Source: Bacteroidales bacterium (GTDB taxonomy: Bacteria > Bacteroidota > Bacteroidia > Bacteroidales > UBA932). Taken from it: DNA of 64,000 bases. A model generated the notes under the pieces. That model saw nothing but the letters and a program-made list of their open reading frames with translations. It searched no databases and was not told the DNA's origin. A program made the translations under genes and the position numbers. Below are positions 42,851-52,019 of the stretch, one piece after another; position 1 is the first letter of the stretch, and the number at the start of each line of letters is the position of its first letter. The DNA is taken from assembly GCA_017473705.1 (NCBI GenBank), contig JAFUJQ010000044.1, positions 20,601-84,600 of the forward strand, read 5' to 3'.

Positions 42851-44800
42851 TTAATTATGATGCTTCATGTTGAGCTTGATCTTCTTCAGTTCTTCAAGCG
42901 GCCGCTCCGGCTGTTCCACATCTGCCGGAACCGGCATGCCTGAGAACTCTCCGAAATACTGGACGCAGGCGTCACGCCACCAGCGGGCGTCGCTCTCCTG
43001 AATCTCGAGCTTAGCCCTTACTGCCTCCCAACGCTCCTTGTCGACATAAGGCTTTGCAGCATCCCATACAGCCTGATATTCACGTACTTTCTTCACGCCT
43101 CTGTCATATCTGTGACACATTTCGTCCCAGAATGTCCTGCCGGACGTCATCTTGTGGTCCCAAGGTATATGGTGGAACCAGAGCAGCATCTCTTCCGGAC
43201 ATGTATCAAGGTTGTTGTACATTGATGCAAGCGGCTCGTGATATTGGTCTACATTGCCGCTTCCGCTGCGTGTCCTGTCGAATCCAATGCCGTCAGGACC
43301 AGCCTGATGGTAATATTTCGGGAGCCAGTCCAGGCGGGCACCTTCGGGCTCATACCAAGGCTCCGGGCCATAGTGGTGTTCGCCGGCAAATATGTGGTGG
43401 AGTCCGAGTGGCATCATGTAGTCTACAGCCGTTTCTCGGGAAGTCATCATCATGTCAAGCACAGGCTCCACGAATTCCGGCTCTGTAGAGAAGGTCTGCT
43501 GCAGCCACTCGCGGGCGATTTCTTCAGAAGAAAGCTCCGCATTCCATGCGAGGCGGCCGAAGGCATACCATGAAGACTGGGCGAAATAATGCCCGCACCA
43601 GTTCTTGTCTCGCCCTATGTTTGCGACGCCTGCAATGGCTGTGGTATTGTATACTTCGGGATATGCTTTTCCTGAAGTGATACCGGCCACAGTCGAGTGT
43701 TCATTTCCGCAATGAGTGTCACTGTCAAGACACTCCTCCAACTGCGTCGAAAGGTATACAAGATGGTTGGAACCTCCCATGTATTCCTGAGTGATCTGGA
43801 ACTCGACCATCATCGCTGTCTTTGACATTCCGCCGAAAAGAGGGCTGAAAGGCTCGCGTGGCTGGAAGTCAACCGGACCGTTCTTGATCTGTATCAGCAC
43901 ATTGTCACGGAACTGACCGTCGAGAGGCATGAACTCGTCATATGCCTGGCTGGCCCTGTCCGGACTGTTCGGAGCGTATACGAATGCTCGCCACATCACG
44001 ATTCCGTCGTATGGTTCAAGTGCGTCGGCAAGCATGTTCGCTCCGTCTGCGTGAGTTCTGCCAAAGTCCTGCGGACCAGGAAGTCCCTCGGAATTTGCCT
44101 TTACGAGGAAGCCTCCGAAATCGGGAATCAAACTGTATATTTCCTCAGCCTTGGAAGCCCACCACTGCTGAACTGCAGGGTCCAGAGGATCCGAAGTCGG
44201 CAGACCGCCAAGGGCGGCCGGAGACGAGAAGTTGACAGACAGGTATACTCTGACTCCGTATGGACGCATCACGTCAGCAATCTCAGCAACTCTTTCCAGA
44301 TAGTCTCTGCGAAGCATTTCCGGAGTGGCGTTTACATTGTTGAGCACGCTTCCATTGATGCCTATGGAGGCATTCAGCCTTGCATATTCCTTTATCAGCT
44401 CCACCGGAACAGGCTCGCCCCAATGCCAGATGGACCATCCTGCGTAACCTCTTTCTATGGTGTTGTTCAGGTTGTCCCAATGGTTAAGGATACGTCTTTC
44501 GAATGACGGCTCTTCCTTGAGGTCAAGGACGCCGTCTGCCTGACCTGTACGCTCCAACCTCTGGAGTGCGTATGTGCCGTATAGGGCTCCGATATCAGTC
44601 TTGGCAAGAATCTTTCGTCCTTCCGGAGTGTCCTTGATGATGAATCCGTCATTGACCAGATCCAGTGTCTGGTCAACAACAACTTCAGCATTTACCTTCG
44701 GGCTTCCGTCAGGCAACCATGTGCCGTCATCATTGCTTTTGCTGCATCCTACAATGGCAACCGCAGCCGCGATTGCCATTGATATGAAAAACTTATTCAT
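42851..44800 (-). CDS. GH67 alpha-glucuronidase lipoprotein
   Basis: A 649-residue GH67 enzyme with a lipobox (AIVGCSK, Cys near residue 19). It removes (4-O-methyl)glucuronic acid from the non-reducing xylose of xylo-oligosaccharides. The GH67 N domain, TIM-barrel middle domain and C domain are present: RRILNHWDNLNNTIERGYAG, GFLVKANSEGLPGPQ with a conserved Glu, MVEFQITQEYMGG with another catalytic-region Glu, and HHIPWDHKM near the end. The length is slightly below that of longer family members, with a shorter N-domain. It is last in a five-gene operon and overlaps the GH43 gene by 8 bases. Confidence 0.95.
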   Translation of the reverse strand: MNKFFISMAIAAAVAIVGCSKSNDDGTWLPDGSPKVNAEVVVDQTLDLVNDGFIIKDTPEGRKILAKTDIGALYGTYALQRLERTGQADGVLDLKEEPSFERRILNHWDNLNNTIERGYAGWSIWHWGEPVPVELIKEYARLNASIGINGSVLNNVNATPEMLRRDYLERVAEIADVMRPYGVRVYLSVNFSSPAALGGLPTSDPLDPAVQQWWASKAEEIYSLIPDFGGFLVKANSEGLPGPQDFGRTHADGANMLADALEPYDGIVMWRAFVYAPNSPDRASQAYDEFMPLDGQFRDNVLIQIKNGPVDFQPREPFSPLFGGMSKTAMMVEFQITQEYMGGSNHLVYLSTQLEECLDSDTHCGNEHSTVAGITSGKAYPEVYNTTAIAGVANIGRDKNWCGHYFAQSSWYAFGRLAWNAELSSEEIAREWLQQTFSTEPEFVEPVLDMMMTSRETAVDYMMPLGLHHIFAGEHHYGPEPWYEPEGARLDWLPKYYHQAGPDGIGFDRTRSGSGNVDQYHEPLASMYNNLDTCPEEMLLWFHHIPWDHKMTSGRTFWDEMCHRYDRGVKKVREYQAVWDAAKPYVDKERWEAVRAKLEIQESDARWWRDACVQYFGEFSGMPVPADVEQPERPLEELKKIKLNMKHHN

Positions 44801-45770
44801 CGAGTCCTTCTATTGTCTGGATTGTTCCATCCTCGTTGTACTTGAGCTCGCACACCTTGAGGCTGCGGAGCCATGTCTTTCCGCCTGAAGGGACACTGTC
44901 GTGGTGGAAGAGCCACCATTTGCCGCCGAACTCCACGATAGAGTGGTGTGTAGTCCATCCCACAACCGGAGTAAGGATCACTCCCTTGTATGTGAAAGGT
45001 CCGTACGGATTGTCGCCGATGGCATAGCAGAGGTAGTGGGTGTCACCTGTAGAGTATGTGAAATAATATTTTCCGTTGTATTTGTGCATCCATGATGCCT
45101 CGAAAAAGCGGTACGGGTTGTCTGCTGTCAGAGGCTTGCCTTCCTCGTCCACTATGACTACCGGCTTCGGCTCTTCTGCGAACTCGAGCATGTCGTCGCT
45201 GAGGCGAACCACGCGGGCCGGGATCGAAACCTCCTTGCCTTCAGGAAGATATGCGCACTCAAGGGCTTTGTTATCCTTGTATCGCTGCATCTGGCCGCCC
45301 CAGAGGCCTCCGAAATACATATAATACTTTCCGTCTTCCTCAAGGATTGCAGGGTCGATGCTGTAGCTGCCCTTGATCGGGTCTGGCTGAGGAACGAAAG
45401 GTCCTGTCGGAGAGTCGCTTATGGCAACGCCGATGCGGAAGATGTCGTTCTTGTCCTTGAGAGGGAAATACATGTAATACTTACCGTCTTTCCTGGCTAC
45501 CTCGCAGTCCCAGAGCTGGCGGCCTGCCCATGGAATGTCAGCCACTTCCAAGACCATTCCGTGGTCTACGACTTCGGATGTCATAGGGTCGTTTCCGTTG
45601 AGGCTGAACACATGATAGTCCTTCATGTTGAAGTGGTCTCCGTTGTCATTCTCCTCGATTCCTGACTCCCAGTCGTGAGAAGGGTAGATGTATAACTTTC
45701 CGTCCCATACGTGAACAGAAGGGTCTGCCATATAGTCGGCAGGAACGAGATATCTCTTAGGTGTCTTCAT
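44793..45770 (-). CDS. GH43 enzyme (beta-xylosidase/arabinofuranosidase), cytoplasmic
   Basis: A 325-residue five-bladed beta-propeller with no signal peptide, so probably cytoplasmic and acting on imported oligosaccharides. The GH43 triad is visible: catalytic base Asp in YMADPSVH, pKa-modulating Asp in YSIDPAIL and acid Glu in FFEASWMHK. A His in TTHHSIVEF may be the metal-site residue. It lies 8 bases after the GH10 gene and overlaps the GH67 start. It likely removes xylose or arabinose from oligosaccharides brought in by the GPH symporter of the same operon. Confidence 0.92.
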   Translation of the reverse strand: MKTPKRYLVPADYMADPSVHVWDGKLYIYPSHDWESGIEENDNGDHFNMKDYHVFSLNGNDPMTSEVVDHGMVLEVADIPWAGRQLWDCEVARKDGKYYMYFPLKDKNDIFRIGVAISDSPTGPFVPQPDPIKGSYSIDPAILEEDGKYYMYFGGLWGGQMQRYKDNKALECAYLPEGKEVSIPARVVRLSDDMLEFAEEPKPVVIVDEEGKPLTADNPYRFFEASWMHKYNGKYYFTYSTGDTHYLCYAIGDNPYGPFTYKGVILTPVVGWTTHHSIVEFGGKWWLFHHDSVPSGGKTWLRSLKVCELKYNEDGTIQTIEGLDE

Positions 45771-45778
45771 ATCGGTTG

Positions 45779-46867
45779 TTATTTAGTGTATTCGTCAAGG
45801 AATGGCTTTGGCTCGAGGTTGCGGTCGAACAGGAGAGGGTAGTCCGTGCGGCCTCTTACAGGCCATCCGTTCTTCCATGAGTCGTCGTCGCTGATACCCC
45901 ATGCCGTAACTCTTGTGATCTTGTCTGCGTGCTTGAGGAAGAGGTCCATGAAGGCTTTCATCCTTTCGTTCCATACTGCTGCGACCTCCTCTGGAAGGCC
46001 GTCCGGATATGGATTGAGGCTTGCCTTGAACTCTTCGATGTCGCTGATGTTCGCACCCATGTTCACTGTAGGAAGCGCTGACATGTCCCACTCTGTGATC
46101 ATTACGTTCACACCGGTGCCTGCATATGCGAGGAGGCTTGTCTCGAACTCCTCGACAGTAGGGTAGTCCATGCCCATGTGGCCCTGCATTCCGATTGCAT
46201 CGATGCGCAGGCCGCGCGCCTTGAGGTCATTGATCAGCTTGACATAAGCGTCACGTCTGCCAGGGACATTCATGCCGTAGTCGTTGAGATAAAGCTCTGC
46301 ATCAGGGTCTGCTGCATGCGCGCATTCGAATGCCCATGGAATGAACTCCTCACCAAGGATTTCATAGAACGGACTCTTTCTGTATGAACCGTCCTCCACG
46401 ATTGCCTCATTTACCACATCCCATCCTTGTACGCGTCCCTTGTAGCGGGTCACGATTGTGGTGATATGGTCTTTCATCCTCTGCTTGAGGACCTCAGGAG
46501 TCACATAGTTGCCTTCAGCGTCGTATGCGAACCATTTTGCAAGCTGCGAGTGCCATACGAGACAGTGACCTATGATGAACATGTCATTCTCCTCACCGAA
46601 CTCAACAAATTTGTCGGCAAGAGTGAAGTTGTATACATCCTCCTGCGGATGGATCTCCTCGCACTTCATGCAGTTCTCTGCTACGATGGAATTGAAATGT
46701 TTCTTGAGGATTTCGACGCCGGCAGTGTCTGCGCCGACGATTTCCGATGCATTGAGGGCTGCTCCGATGTAGAACTTGCCTTCAAATGCGTCTTTTACTC
46801 CCTTTTCTTCGGCTGCGCCGCAAGAAGCAACCAGCAGTGCGGCTGCGATAATAAGCGTGTTTCTCAT
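45779..46867 (-). CDS. GH10 endo-beta-1,4-xylanase lipoprotein
   Basis: A 362-residue single-domain GH10 enzyme with a lipobox ([10 protein letters not shown], Cys16), presumably surface- or periplasm-attached. It cuts internal xylan bonds. The acid/base is E154 in [11 protein letters not shown] and the nucleophile E259 in [16 protein letters not shown] and GMQGHMGM are further GH10 signatures. There is no carbohydrate-binding module, unlike the second GH10 of this locus. It is the third gene of the operon, 3 bases after the symporter. Confidence 0.96.
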   Translation of the reverse strand: MRNTLIIAAALLVASCGAAEEKGVKDAFEGKFYIGAALNASEIVGADTAGVEILKKHFNSIVAENCMKCEEIHPQEDVYNFTLADKFVEFGEENDMFIIGHCLVWHSQLAKWFAYDAEGNYVTPEVLKQRMKDHITTIVTRYKGRVQGWDVVNEAIVEDGSYRKSPFYEILGEEFIPWAFECAHAADPDAELYLNDYGMNVPGRRDAYVKLINDLKARGLRIDAIGMQGHMGMDYPTVEEFETSLLAYAGTGVNVMITEWDMSALPTVNMGANISDIEEFKASLNPYPDGLPEEVAAVWNERMKAFMDLFLKHADKITRVTAWGISDDDSWKNGWPVRGRTDYPLLFDRNLEPKPFLDEYTK

Positions 46868-46870
46868 AAT

Positions 46871-48286
46871 TTATTGGTTTTTAGCTCTTTCTTCGATTTC
46901 CATGTTGATCTTGTCGATCACGTCGTCCTCAAGTTCATACTTCGATATGATCCACATTGCGAGGACGAGAAGGACTGCAGGAATCACGCATACGAGCCAG
47001 AGGATACCCTGTTCAGCAAGAGGTGTCTGGTGTGAGAGGGCTGCGTCGAATCCTACGATTGAAAGCACGAGACCAGGCACAACGCCTCCGAGGGCCATTC
47101 CGGCCTTGAAGAATATGCCTGTGAGGGCGTTCACGATGCCGGCTATGCGGCGGCCTGAAGTGTATTCTCCATATGAAACAACCTCAGGAACAAGAGCCCA
47201 CATATATCCTGTAGCCACGATGATGCCTGTGCTCTTTACAAACTGTGCGATGCAGAGGAGCCAGAACTGCTTGAGGGCCTCTACTGACACGAATATGTAC
47301 ATCATGGCCATACCTGCCACTGCCGTTCCGAGGAATAGGTAGAACATGCCCTTCTTGCCGATCTTGCGCTTGATGGCAGGCACCAGCGGCATGAATATGA
47401 ATGCAGGGATGGTTCCGAGCCACATGAATGCTGTTGTCATCATAGGGGTGGCTCCGACATTGTATGTCATGAAATATGCGTCAGCAGCGTTTCCTATGCT
47501 CATCATGGCGAATGCTGTGACGAAGAAGAATGCAAGCACCCTGAGAGGACGGTTGCGGAGGAACTCCATCCAAAGGTCGCTGACCTTCACATTCTCGGAC
47601 TCTTTTTTGTCCATCACGACTCTCTCCTTGCACTGAGAGAATGAGAATACCAGGAGGGCGAGACCTGCCAGGGCGAAGATGGTCATGGTTATGAACCATG
47701 CAGAAGCCGACTCCGGCTTGTCGATGACAGCTGTTCCGTCTGCCGCCATTGGCGCGAAGATCGCGATGACCATAGGGAGCGACTTCACGATCAGGGCGCC
47801 GAGGTTGGCCATGAACATGCGGGTGGATGTGAGGATGGTGATCTCCTCAGTGTCTCTTGTAAGGGATGAGTTCAATGCTCCATAAGGCACGTTGACCAAT
47901 GTGTAGCACATGCTCATTCCGACATAAGTGACGTAAGCATATACCAGCGATCCGCTGAATCCGTTCCAGAAACAGAGTATCGCCAGTCCTGCAAGCGGGA
48001 TTCCGCCGAGGATCAGCCATGAACGGTATTTCCCCCATTTCGGGTTGCCTTTGTCGACAAAGGCGCCTACGAGAGGATCCCAGATTACGTCTACAAGTCT
48101 TACGATCAGGAACATGAGCGCGGCAGCGGCAGGGCTGATGCCATAGACGTTGGTGTAGAAGAACAGCAGCCAGATGCTGACGGTCTGATAGATGAGGTTC
48201 TGGGCCATGTCGCCGGCTCCGAAGCCGATGCGCTGGATCCACGACAGTTTGTAGAAGCCTTTCGCTTCGTTGTTAGTCTGTGCCAT
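46871..48286 (-). CDS. GPH-family sugar symporter (xyloside/oligosaccharide)
   Basis: A 471-residue inner-membrane MFS protein of the glycoside-pentoside-hexuronide family with 12 predicted segments. The opening RIGFGAGDMAQNLIYQT and the loop DPLVGAFVDKGNPKWGKYRSWL (GPH cation/sugar signature) are clear. Flanking GH10 and GH43 genes point to import of xylobiose, short xylo-oligosaccharides or glucuronides with sodium or protons. It begins 21 bases after the esterase-like gene in the same operon. Confidence 0.93.
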   Translation of the reverse strand: MAQTNNEAKGFYKLSWIQRIGFGAGDMAQNLIYQTVSIWLLFFYTNVYGISPAAAALMFLIVRLVDVIWDPLVGAFVDKGNPKWGKYRSWLILGGIPLAGLAILCFWNGFSGSLVYAYVTYVGMSMCYTLVNVPYGALNSSLTRDTEEITILTSTRMFMANLGALIVKSLPMVIAIFAPMAADGTAVIDKPESASAWFITMTIFALAGLALLVFSFSQCKERVVMDKKESENVKVSDLWMEFLRNRPLRVLAFFFVTAFAMMSIGNAADAYFMTYNVGATPMMTTAFMWLGTIPAFIFMPLVPAIKRKIGKKGMFYLFLGTAVAGMAMMYIFVSVEALKQFWLLCIAQFVKSTGIIVATGYMWALVPEVVSYGEYTSGRRIAGIVNALTGIFFKAGMALGGVVPGLVLSIVGFDAALSHQTPLAEQGILWLVCVIPAVLLVLAMWIISKYELEDDVIDKINMEIEERAKNQ

Positions 48287-48307
48287 TGGTTATCAGTGTT
48301 AGTTGTT

Positions 48308-49912
48308 TCAGTTCATGTCTTTCAGTGCCCTCTTGGCTGCTCTCTTTCCGAGAGTCTTCTTGTCGAGAGGGTGGATGTCATTCCATTCTCCCAGGTCCCT
48401 GTTCTTTATCAGGGTTGCATGCGGGTCAGCTTCCGCCGCCTTCGCCTGCTGCTCTCTCATCTCCTGCCATGCCGCTCGTCCTGCTTCATCCTTCTTGTGC
48501 AGGAAGTCGGCCAGCTCGACGATGTAGAAAGGAAGATCCTGGTCTTCGAATGTCCTCCTCCAGTCGCGCATCATGCCGGTCAGAAGGTCTGCGTATTCGT
48601 TCCTCCTGTCCACATTCGACTCACCCTGATACCAGAGCACTGCCTGGAACCTGAGGTTTCTCAGAGGGGAGATCATTGCATTATATAGACATACAGGCTT
48701 ATAGCAGAAGAACATCATTGACGGTGCCTGAGGCATCGGAGCGCCGAGATGGTATTTCCATTTGCCTTCCAGCTTTATCTCCTTCTTGCCGCACACGATC
48801 TTGTAAGGCTTGTCCTGAACGAAGTTAGGCTGTCCGCCGTTGCTTATGATCCTGACGGTCACATTGTTCTCGCCTTCCTTGAGAAGGCCTGCCGGAATCT
48901 TGTAGATGCGGGGAGGATATTGATAGCCTGTCGTTCCGACAAACTTTCCGTTTACATAAACCGAGTCAGCATCCACGATGCATCCAAGTCTCAGGACCGC
49001 CTCTTTGCCGGCAACATCCTTGCCTGCCTTGAAGGTCTTCCTGAGCCAATGCGAGCCTCCTGTCGGATTGAGGCCGTCGTTCCCCCAGTCCTTGGAGAAC
49101 ATGCCCACGCTCTTCCAGTCCTTATCATCAAAGTCCGGGTCGTACCACTTGACTTCTCCGCTGTATCCCGGGTCTCCATTATATAATGAGGTGTTCCAGC
49201 GATGGAAAGCCTGACCCTCGAGTGTCTTGATCAGCTTGCAATATTCCGGGTCCTCGTATATCCTTTTTTCATTTATATGCTTCGGGAAGGGCTGCAGGGC
49301 CTCCTCGCTCATCCATGCCTCCACGGGGGTGCCTCCCCAGCTGGCGTTCACGAGGCCGACCGGAACGCCGGTTGATTCGTATACCTCTTTGGCAAAGAAG
49401 TATGCCAGTGCGGAAAATTCCATTACATTCTCCTGTGTGCATGGTTTCCATGCGGCAGCCGGAGTATCCTCCATCTCGGTGTTGAAATCAAAGACTTTCG
49501 GGACTATGTAGTGTCTTATCCTGTTGTTTTCATACTCCTCAACCTCGTCAGCAAACATGTCCATGACCCTTCTGACGGGCAGTTCCATGTTTGACTGGCC
49601 CGAGCACAGGAATACATCTCCTATGAGTATGTCTTTCAACTCGATGTCACCGACAGTCATTGTGTATGGCCCACCTGCCTCTGCAGCCGGAAGCGTGATT
49701 TCCCATTTCCCGTTTTCATCTGCTGCTACAGGATAGCAGGCATCCTTCCAGCATACGCTGAATCTCTCGTGGCTGTCTGCCCATCCCCAGATGCAGATGG
49801 GCTCGTTTCGTTGTATCACCATGCCGTCGCCGAGGATTGCCGGCAGGCGGACTGCCGAAGCGGCTTGAACGCACAGAAGCGCAAGCAATGATAAGACTGC
49901 ATTTTTTTTCAT
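48308..49912 (-). CDS. Sialate O-acetylesterase-like carbohydrate esterase (SASA/SGNH), exported
   Basis: A 534-residue protein with a signal peptide (MKKNAVLSLLALLCVQAASA). The SGNH-type catalytic core is split around a beta-sandwich insertion (about residues 230-385). FLCSGQSNMELPVRR contains the Ser nucleophile; WYQGESNVDRRNEY and the C-terminal WNDIHPLDK supply the Gly/Asn region and the Asp-His pair. In a xylan locus such enzymes most often remove acetyl groups from xylan. It is first in the operon; a -7 element ends only 4 bases before its ATG, so the mRNA may be leaderless. Confidence 0.9.
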   Translation of the reverse strand: MKKNAVLSLLALLCVQAASAVRLPAILGDGMVIQRNEPICIWGWADSHERFSVCWKDACYPVAADENGKWEITLPAAEAGGPYTMTVGDIELKDILIGDVFLCSGQSNMELPVRRVMDMFADEVEEYENNRIRHYIVPKVFDFNTEMEDTPAAAWKPCTQENVMEFSALAYFFAKEVYESTGVPVGLVNASWGGTPVEAWMSEEALQPFPKHINEKRIYEDPEYCKLIKTLEGQAFHRWNTSLYNGDPGYSGEVKWYDPDFDDKDWKSVGMFSKDWGNDGLNPTGGSHWLRKTFKAGKDVAGKEAVLRLGCIVDADSVYVNGKFVGTTGYQYPPRIYKIPAGLLKEGENNVTVRIISNGGQPNFVQDKPYKIVCGKKEIKLEGKWKYHLGAPMPQAPSMMFFCYKPVCLYNAMISPLRNLRFQAVLWYQGESNVDRRNEYADLLTGMMRDWRRTFEDQDLPFYIVELADFLHKKDEAGRAAWQEMREQQAKAAEADPHATLIKNRDLGEWNDIHPLDKKTLGKRAAKRALKDMN

Positions 49913-49916
49913 ACAA

Positions 49917-49924
49917 CAAAGATA
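49917..49924 (-). promoter_or_regulatory. Promoter -7 element for the esterase-GPH-GH10-GH43-GH67 operon
   Basis: TATCTTTG on the minus strand, ending 4 bases before the esterase ATG. It is divergent from the transketolase promoter. Its nearness implies a leader of zero or a few bases. Confidence 0.6.
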
Positions 49925-49946
49925 TAAAATATACCGAATAAATGAT

Positions 49947-49954
49947 TATATTCG
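49947..49954 (+). promoter_or_regulatory. Near-consensus promoter for the transketolase operon
   Basis: TATATTCG differs by one base from TAnnTTTG, 33 bases before the transketolase ATG at 49988. Confidence 0.45.
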
Positions 49955-49987
49955 CAAGAATTTAGAAATCAACAACACTCAATAATT

Positions 49988-52003
49988 ATGAATGACACTA
50001 AGGTTATGAATCTTGCTGCCGACAACATCAGAATTCTGGCGGCTTCCATGGTAGAAAAGGCGAAATCAGGTCACCCGGGCGGAGCTATGGGTGGTGCGGA
50101 CTTCATCAATGTCCTCTATTCGGAGTATCTTCAGTATGATCCAGAGAATCCTAAGTGGGAGGGACGTGACCGCTTCTTCCTCGATCCGGGACACATGGCT
50201 CCTATGCTTTATGCACAGCTCGCTTTGACAGGGAAATTCACTCTTGAGGAGCTTCAGCAGCTTCGTCAGTGGGGTTCACCGACCCCTGGCCATCCGGAAG
50301 TTGACGTGATGCGTGGCATCGAGAACACCTCAGGTCCTCTCGGTCAGGGACATGTCTTTGCAGTAGGAGCGGCGATCGCGGCAAAATTCCTTGCAGAGCG
50401 CACAGGAAACCCTACTTTCGCGAAAGAGACAATATATGCATATATCTCAGACGGAGGTATCCAGGAGGAGATCTCGCAGGGTGCAGGTCGCGTGGCAGGT
50501 ACTCTCGGACTCGGCAACCTTGTGATGTTCTATGACTCGAACGACATCCAGCTCTCTACAGAGTGCTCAGACGTAATCGATGAGGACACAGCGATGAAAT
50601 ACCGTGCCTGGGGATGGCATGTCATCACCATCAACGGAAACGACTGCTGCCAGATCCGTCAGGCTCTTGATGAGGCCAAGACTGTGACGGACCGTCCGGT
50701 GCTCATCATCGGAAAGTGTGTGATGGGTAAGGGAGCAAGGCAGGCGGACAATTCATCATATGAGCGCAACTGCAAGACTCACGGAGCGCCTCTCGGAGGT
50801 GATGCATTCAGAAATACAATCATCAATCTCGGCGGAAATCCGGATGAGCCGTTTGCCATCAGTGTGGAGGTCAAGGAGCTTTATGCAAAGCGCGAAGCAG
50901 AGCTCAAGGCTATCGTAGCGGAGCGCTATGCGGAGGAGGCTGCCTGGGCTGCCGCCAATCCTGAGAAGGCAGCGCAGCAGGCTGACTGGTTCAGCGGCGC
51001 GGCTCCTAAGGTAGATTGGAGCAAGGTGCAGCAGAAGCCGGGTGATGCGACAAGAAACGCATCAGCTGCGGTTCTCGGACAGCTCGCAGAGCAGGTTCCG
51101 AACATGATCTGCGCGTCAGCAGACCTTTCGAATTCAGACAAGACCGACGGCTTCCTCAAGAAGACCACAGCGTTCGTGAAGGGTGACTTCAGTGGTGCAT
51201 TCTTCCAGGCAGGTGTTGCAGAGCTTACCATGGCATGCATATGCATAGGTATGACGCTTCATGGTGGCGTGATCGCGGCTTGCGGAACCTTCTTCGTGTT
51301 CTCAGACTATATGAAGCCGGCAGTCCGCATGGCGGCTCTCATGGAACTTCCTGTCAAGTTCATATGGACACACGATGCGTTCAGAGTGGGAGAGGACGGA
51401 CCTACACATGAGCCTGTAGAGCACGAGGCTCAGATCCGTCTGATGGAGAAGCTGAAGAACCACAGCGGAAAGAACTCCATGCTCGTACTCCGTCCGGCAG
51501 ATGCAGAGGAGACCACAGTATGCTGGAAGATGGCGATGGAGAATACAGACACTCCGACAGGCCTTATCTTCTCTCGTCAGAACATAGAGATGCTTCCGGA
51601 GGGAACAGAATATACAGAGGCAGAGAAAGGAGCATACATCGTAGGCGGAGCAGATGAGAATCCTGACGTGATCCTCGTCGCTTCAGGTTCGGAGGTGTCT
51701 ACACTTGCGGCAGGTGCAAAGCTTCTGCGTGAGGACGGCGTGAAGATCCGCATCGTCAGCTGCCCTTCAGAAGGCCTCTTCCGCAGCCAGAGCAAGGAGT
51801 ATCAGGAAAGCATTCTGCCTGCAGGAGCCAAGGTGTTCGGACTTACAGCGGGCCTTCCTGTGAATCTCCTGGGACTTGTAGGCTGCAACGGCAAGGTCTT
51901 CGGACTCGAAAGCTTCGGCTTCTCTGCTCCGTACAAGGTGCTTGACGAGAAGCTCGGCTTCACAGCTCAGAATGTATACAACCAGGTGAAGGCTATGCTT
52001 TAG
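49988..52003 (+). CDS. tkt: Transketolase
   Basis: A 671-residue full-length transketolase, transferring two-carbon units between pentose-phosphate intermediates. SGHPGGAMGG and a thiamine-diphosphate motif beginning SDGGIQEE (where many enzymes have GDG) are in the N domain. ASADLSNS, GVAELTMACICIGMTLHGG and THDAFRVGEDGPTHEPVEH lie in the pyrimidine domain, with the C-terminal domain behind. Its presence between two xylan operons and 16 bases before a GH10 gene suggests a dedicated copy for pentose catabolism. Confidence 0.95.
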   Translation: MNDTKVMNLAADNIRILAASMVEKAKSGHPGGAMGGADFINVLYSEYLQYDPENPKWEGRDRFFLDPGHMAPMLYAQLALTGKFTLEELQQLRQWGSPTPGHPEVDVMRGIENTSGPLGQGHVFAVGAAIAAKFLAERTGNPTFAKETIYAYISDGGIQEEISQGAGRVAGTLGLGNLVMFYDSNDIQLSTECSDVIDEDTAMKYRAWGWHVITINGNDCCQIRQALDEAKTVTDRPVLIIGKCVMGKGARQADNSSYERNCKTHGAPLGGDAFRNTIINLGGNPDEPFAISVEVKELYAKREAELKAIVAERYAEEAAWAAANPEKAAQQADWFSGAAPKVDWSKVQQKPGDATRNASAAVLGQLAEQVPNMICASADLSNSDKTDGFLKKTTAFVKGDFSGAFFQAGVAELTMACICIGMTLHGGVIAACGTFFVFSDYMKPAVRMAALMELPVKFIWTHDAFRVGEDGPTHEPVEHEAQIRLMEKLKNHSGKNSMLVLRPADAEETTVCWKMAMENTDTPTGLIFSRQNIEMLPEGTEYTEAEKGAYIVGGADENPDVILVASGSEVSTLAAGAKLLREDGVKIRIVSCPSEGLFRSQSKEYQESILPAGAKVFGLTAGLPVNLLGLVGCNGKVFGLESFGFSAPYKVLDEKLGFTAQNVYNQVKAML

Positions 52004-52019
52004 TCTTTGCGACAACTGC

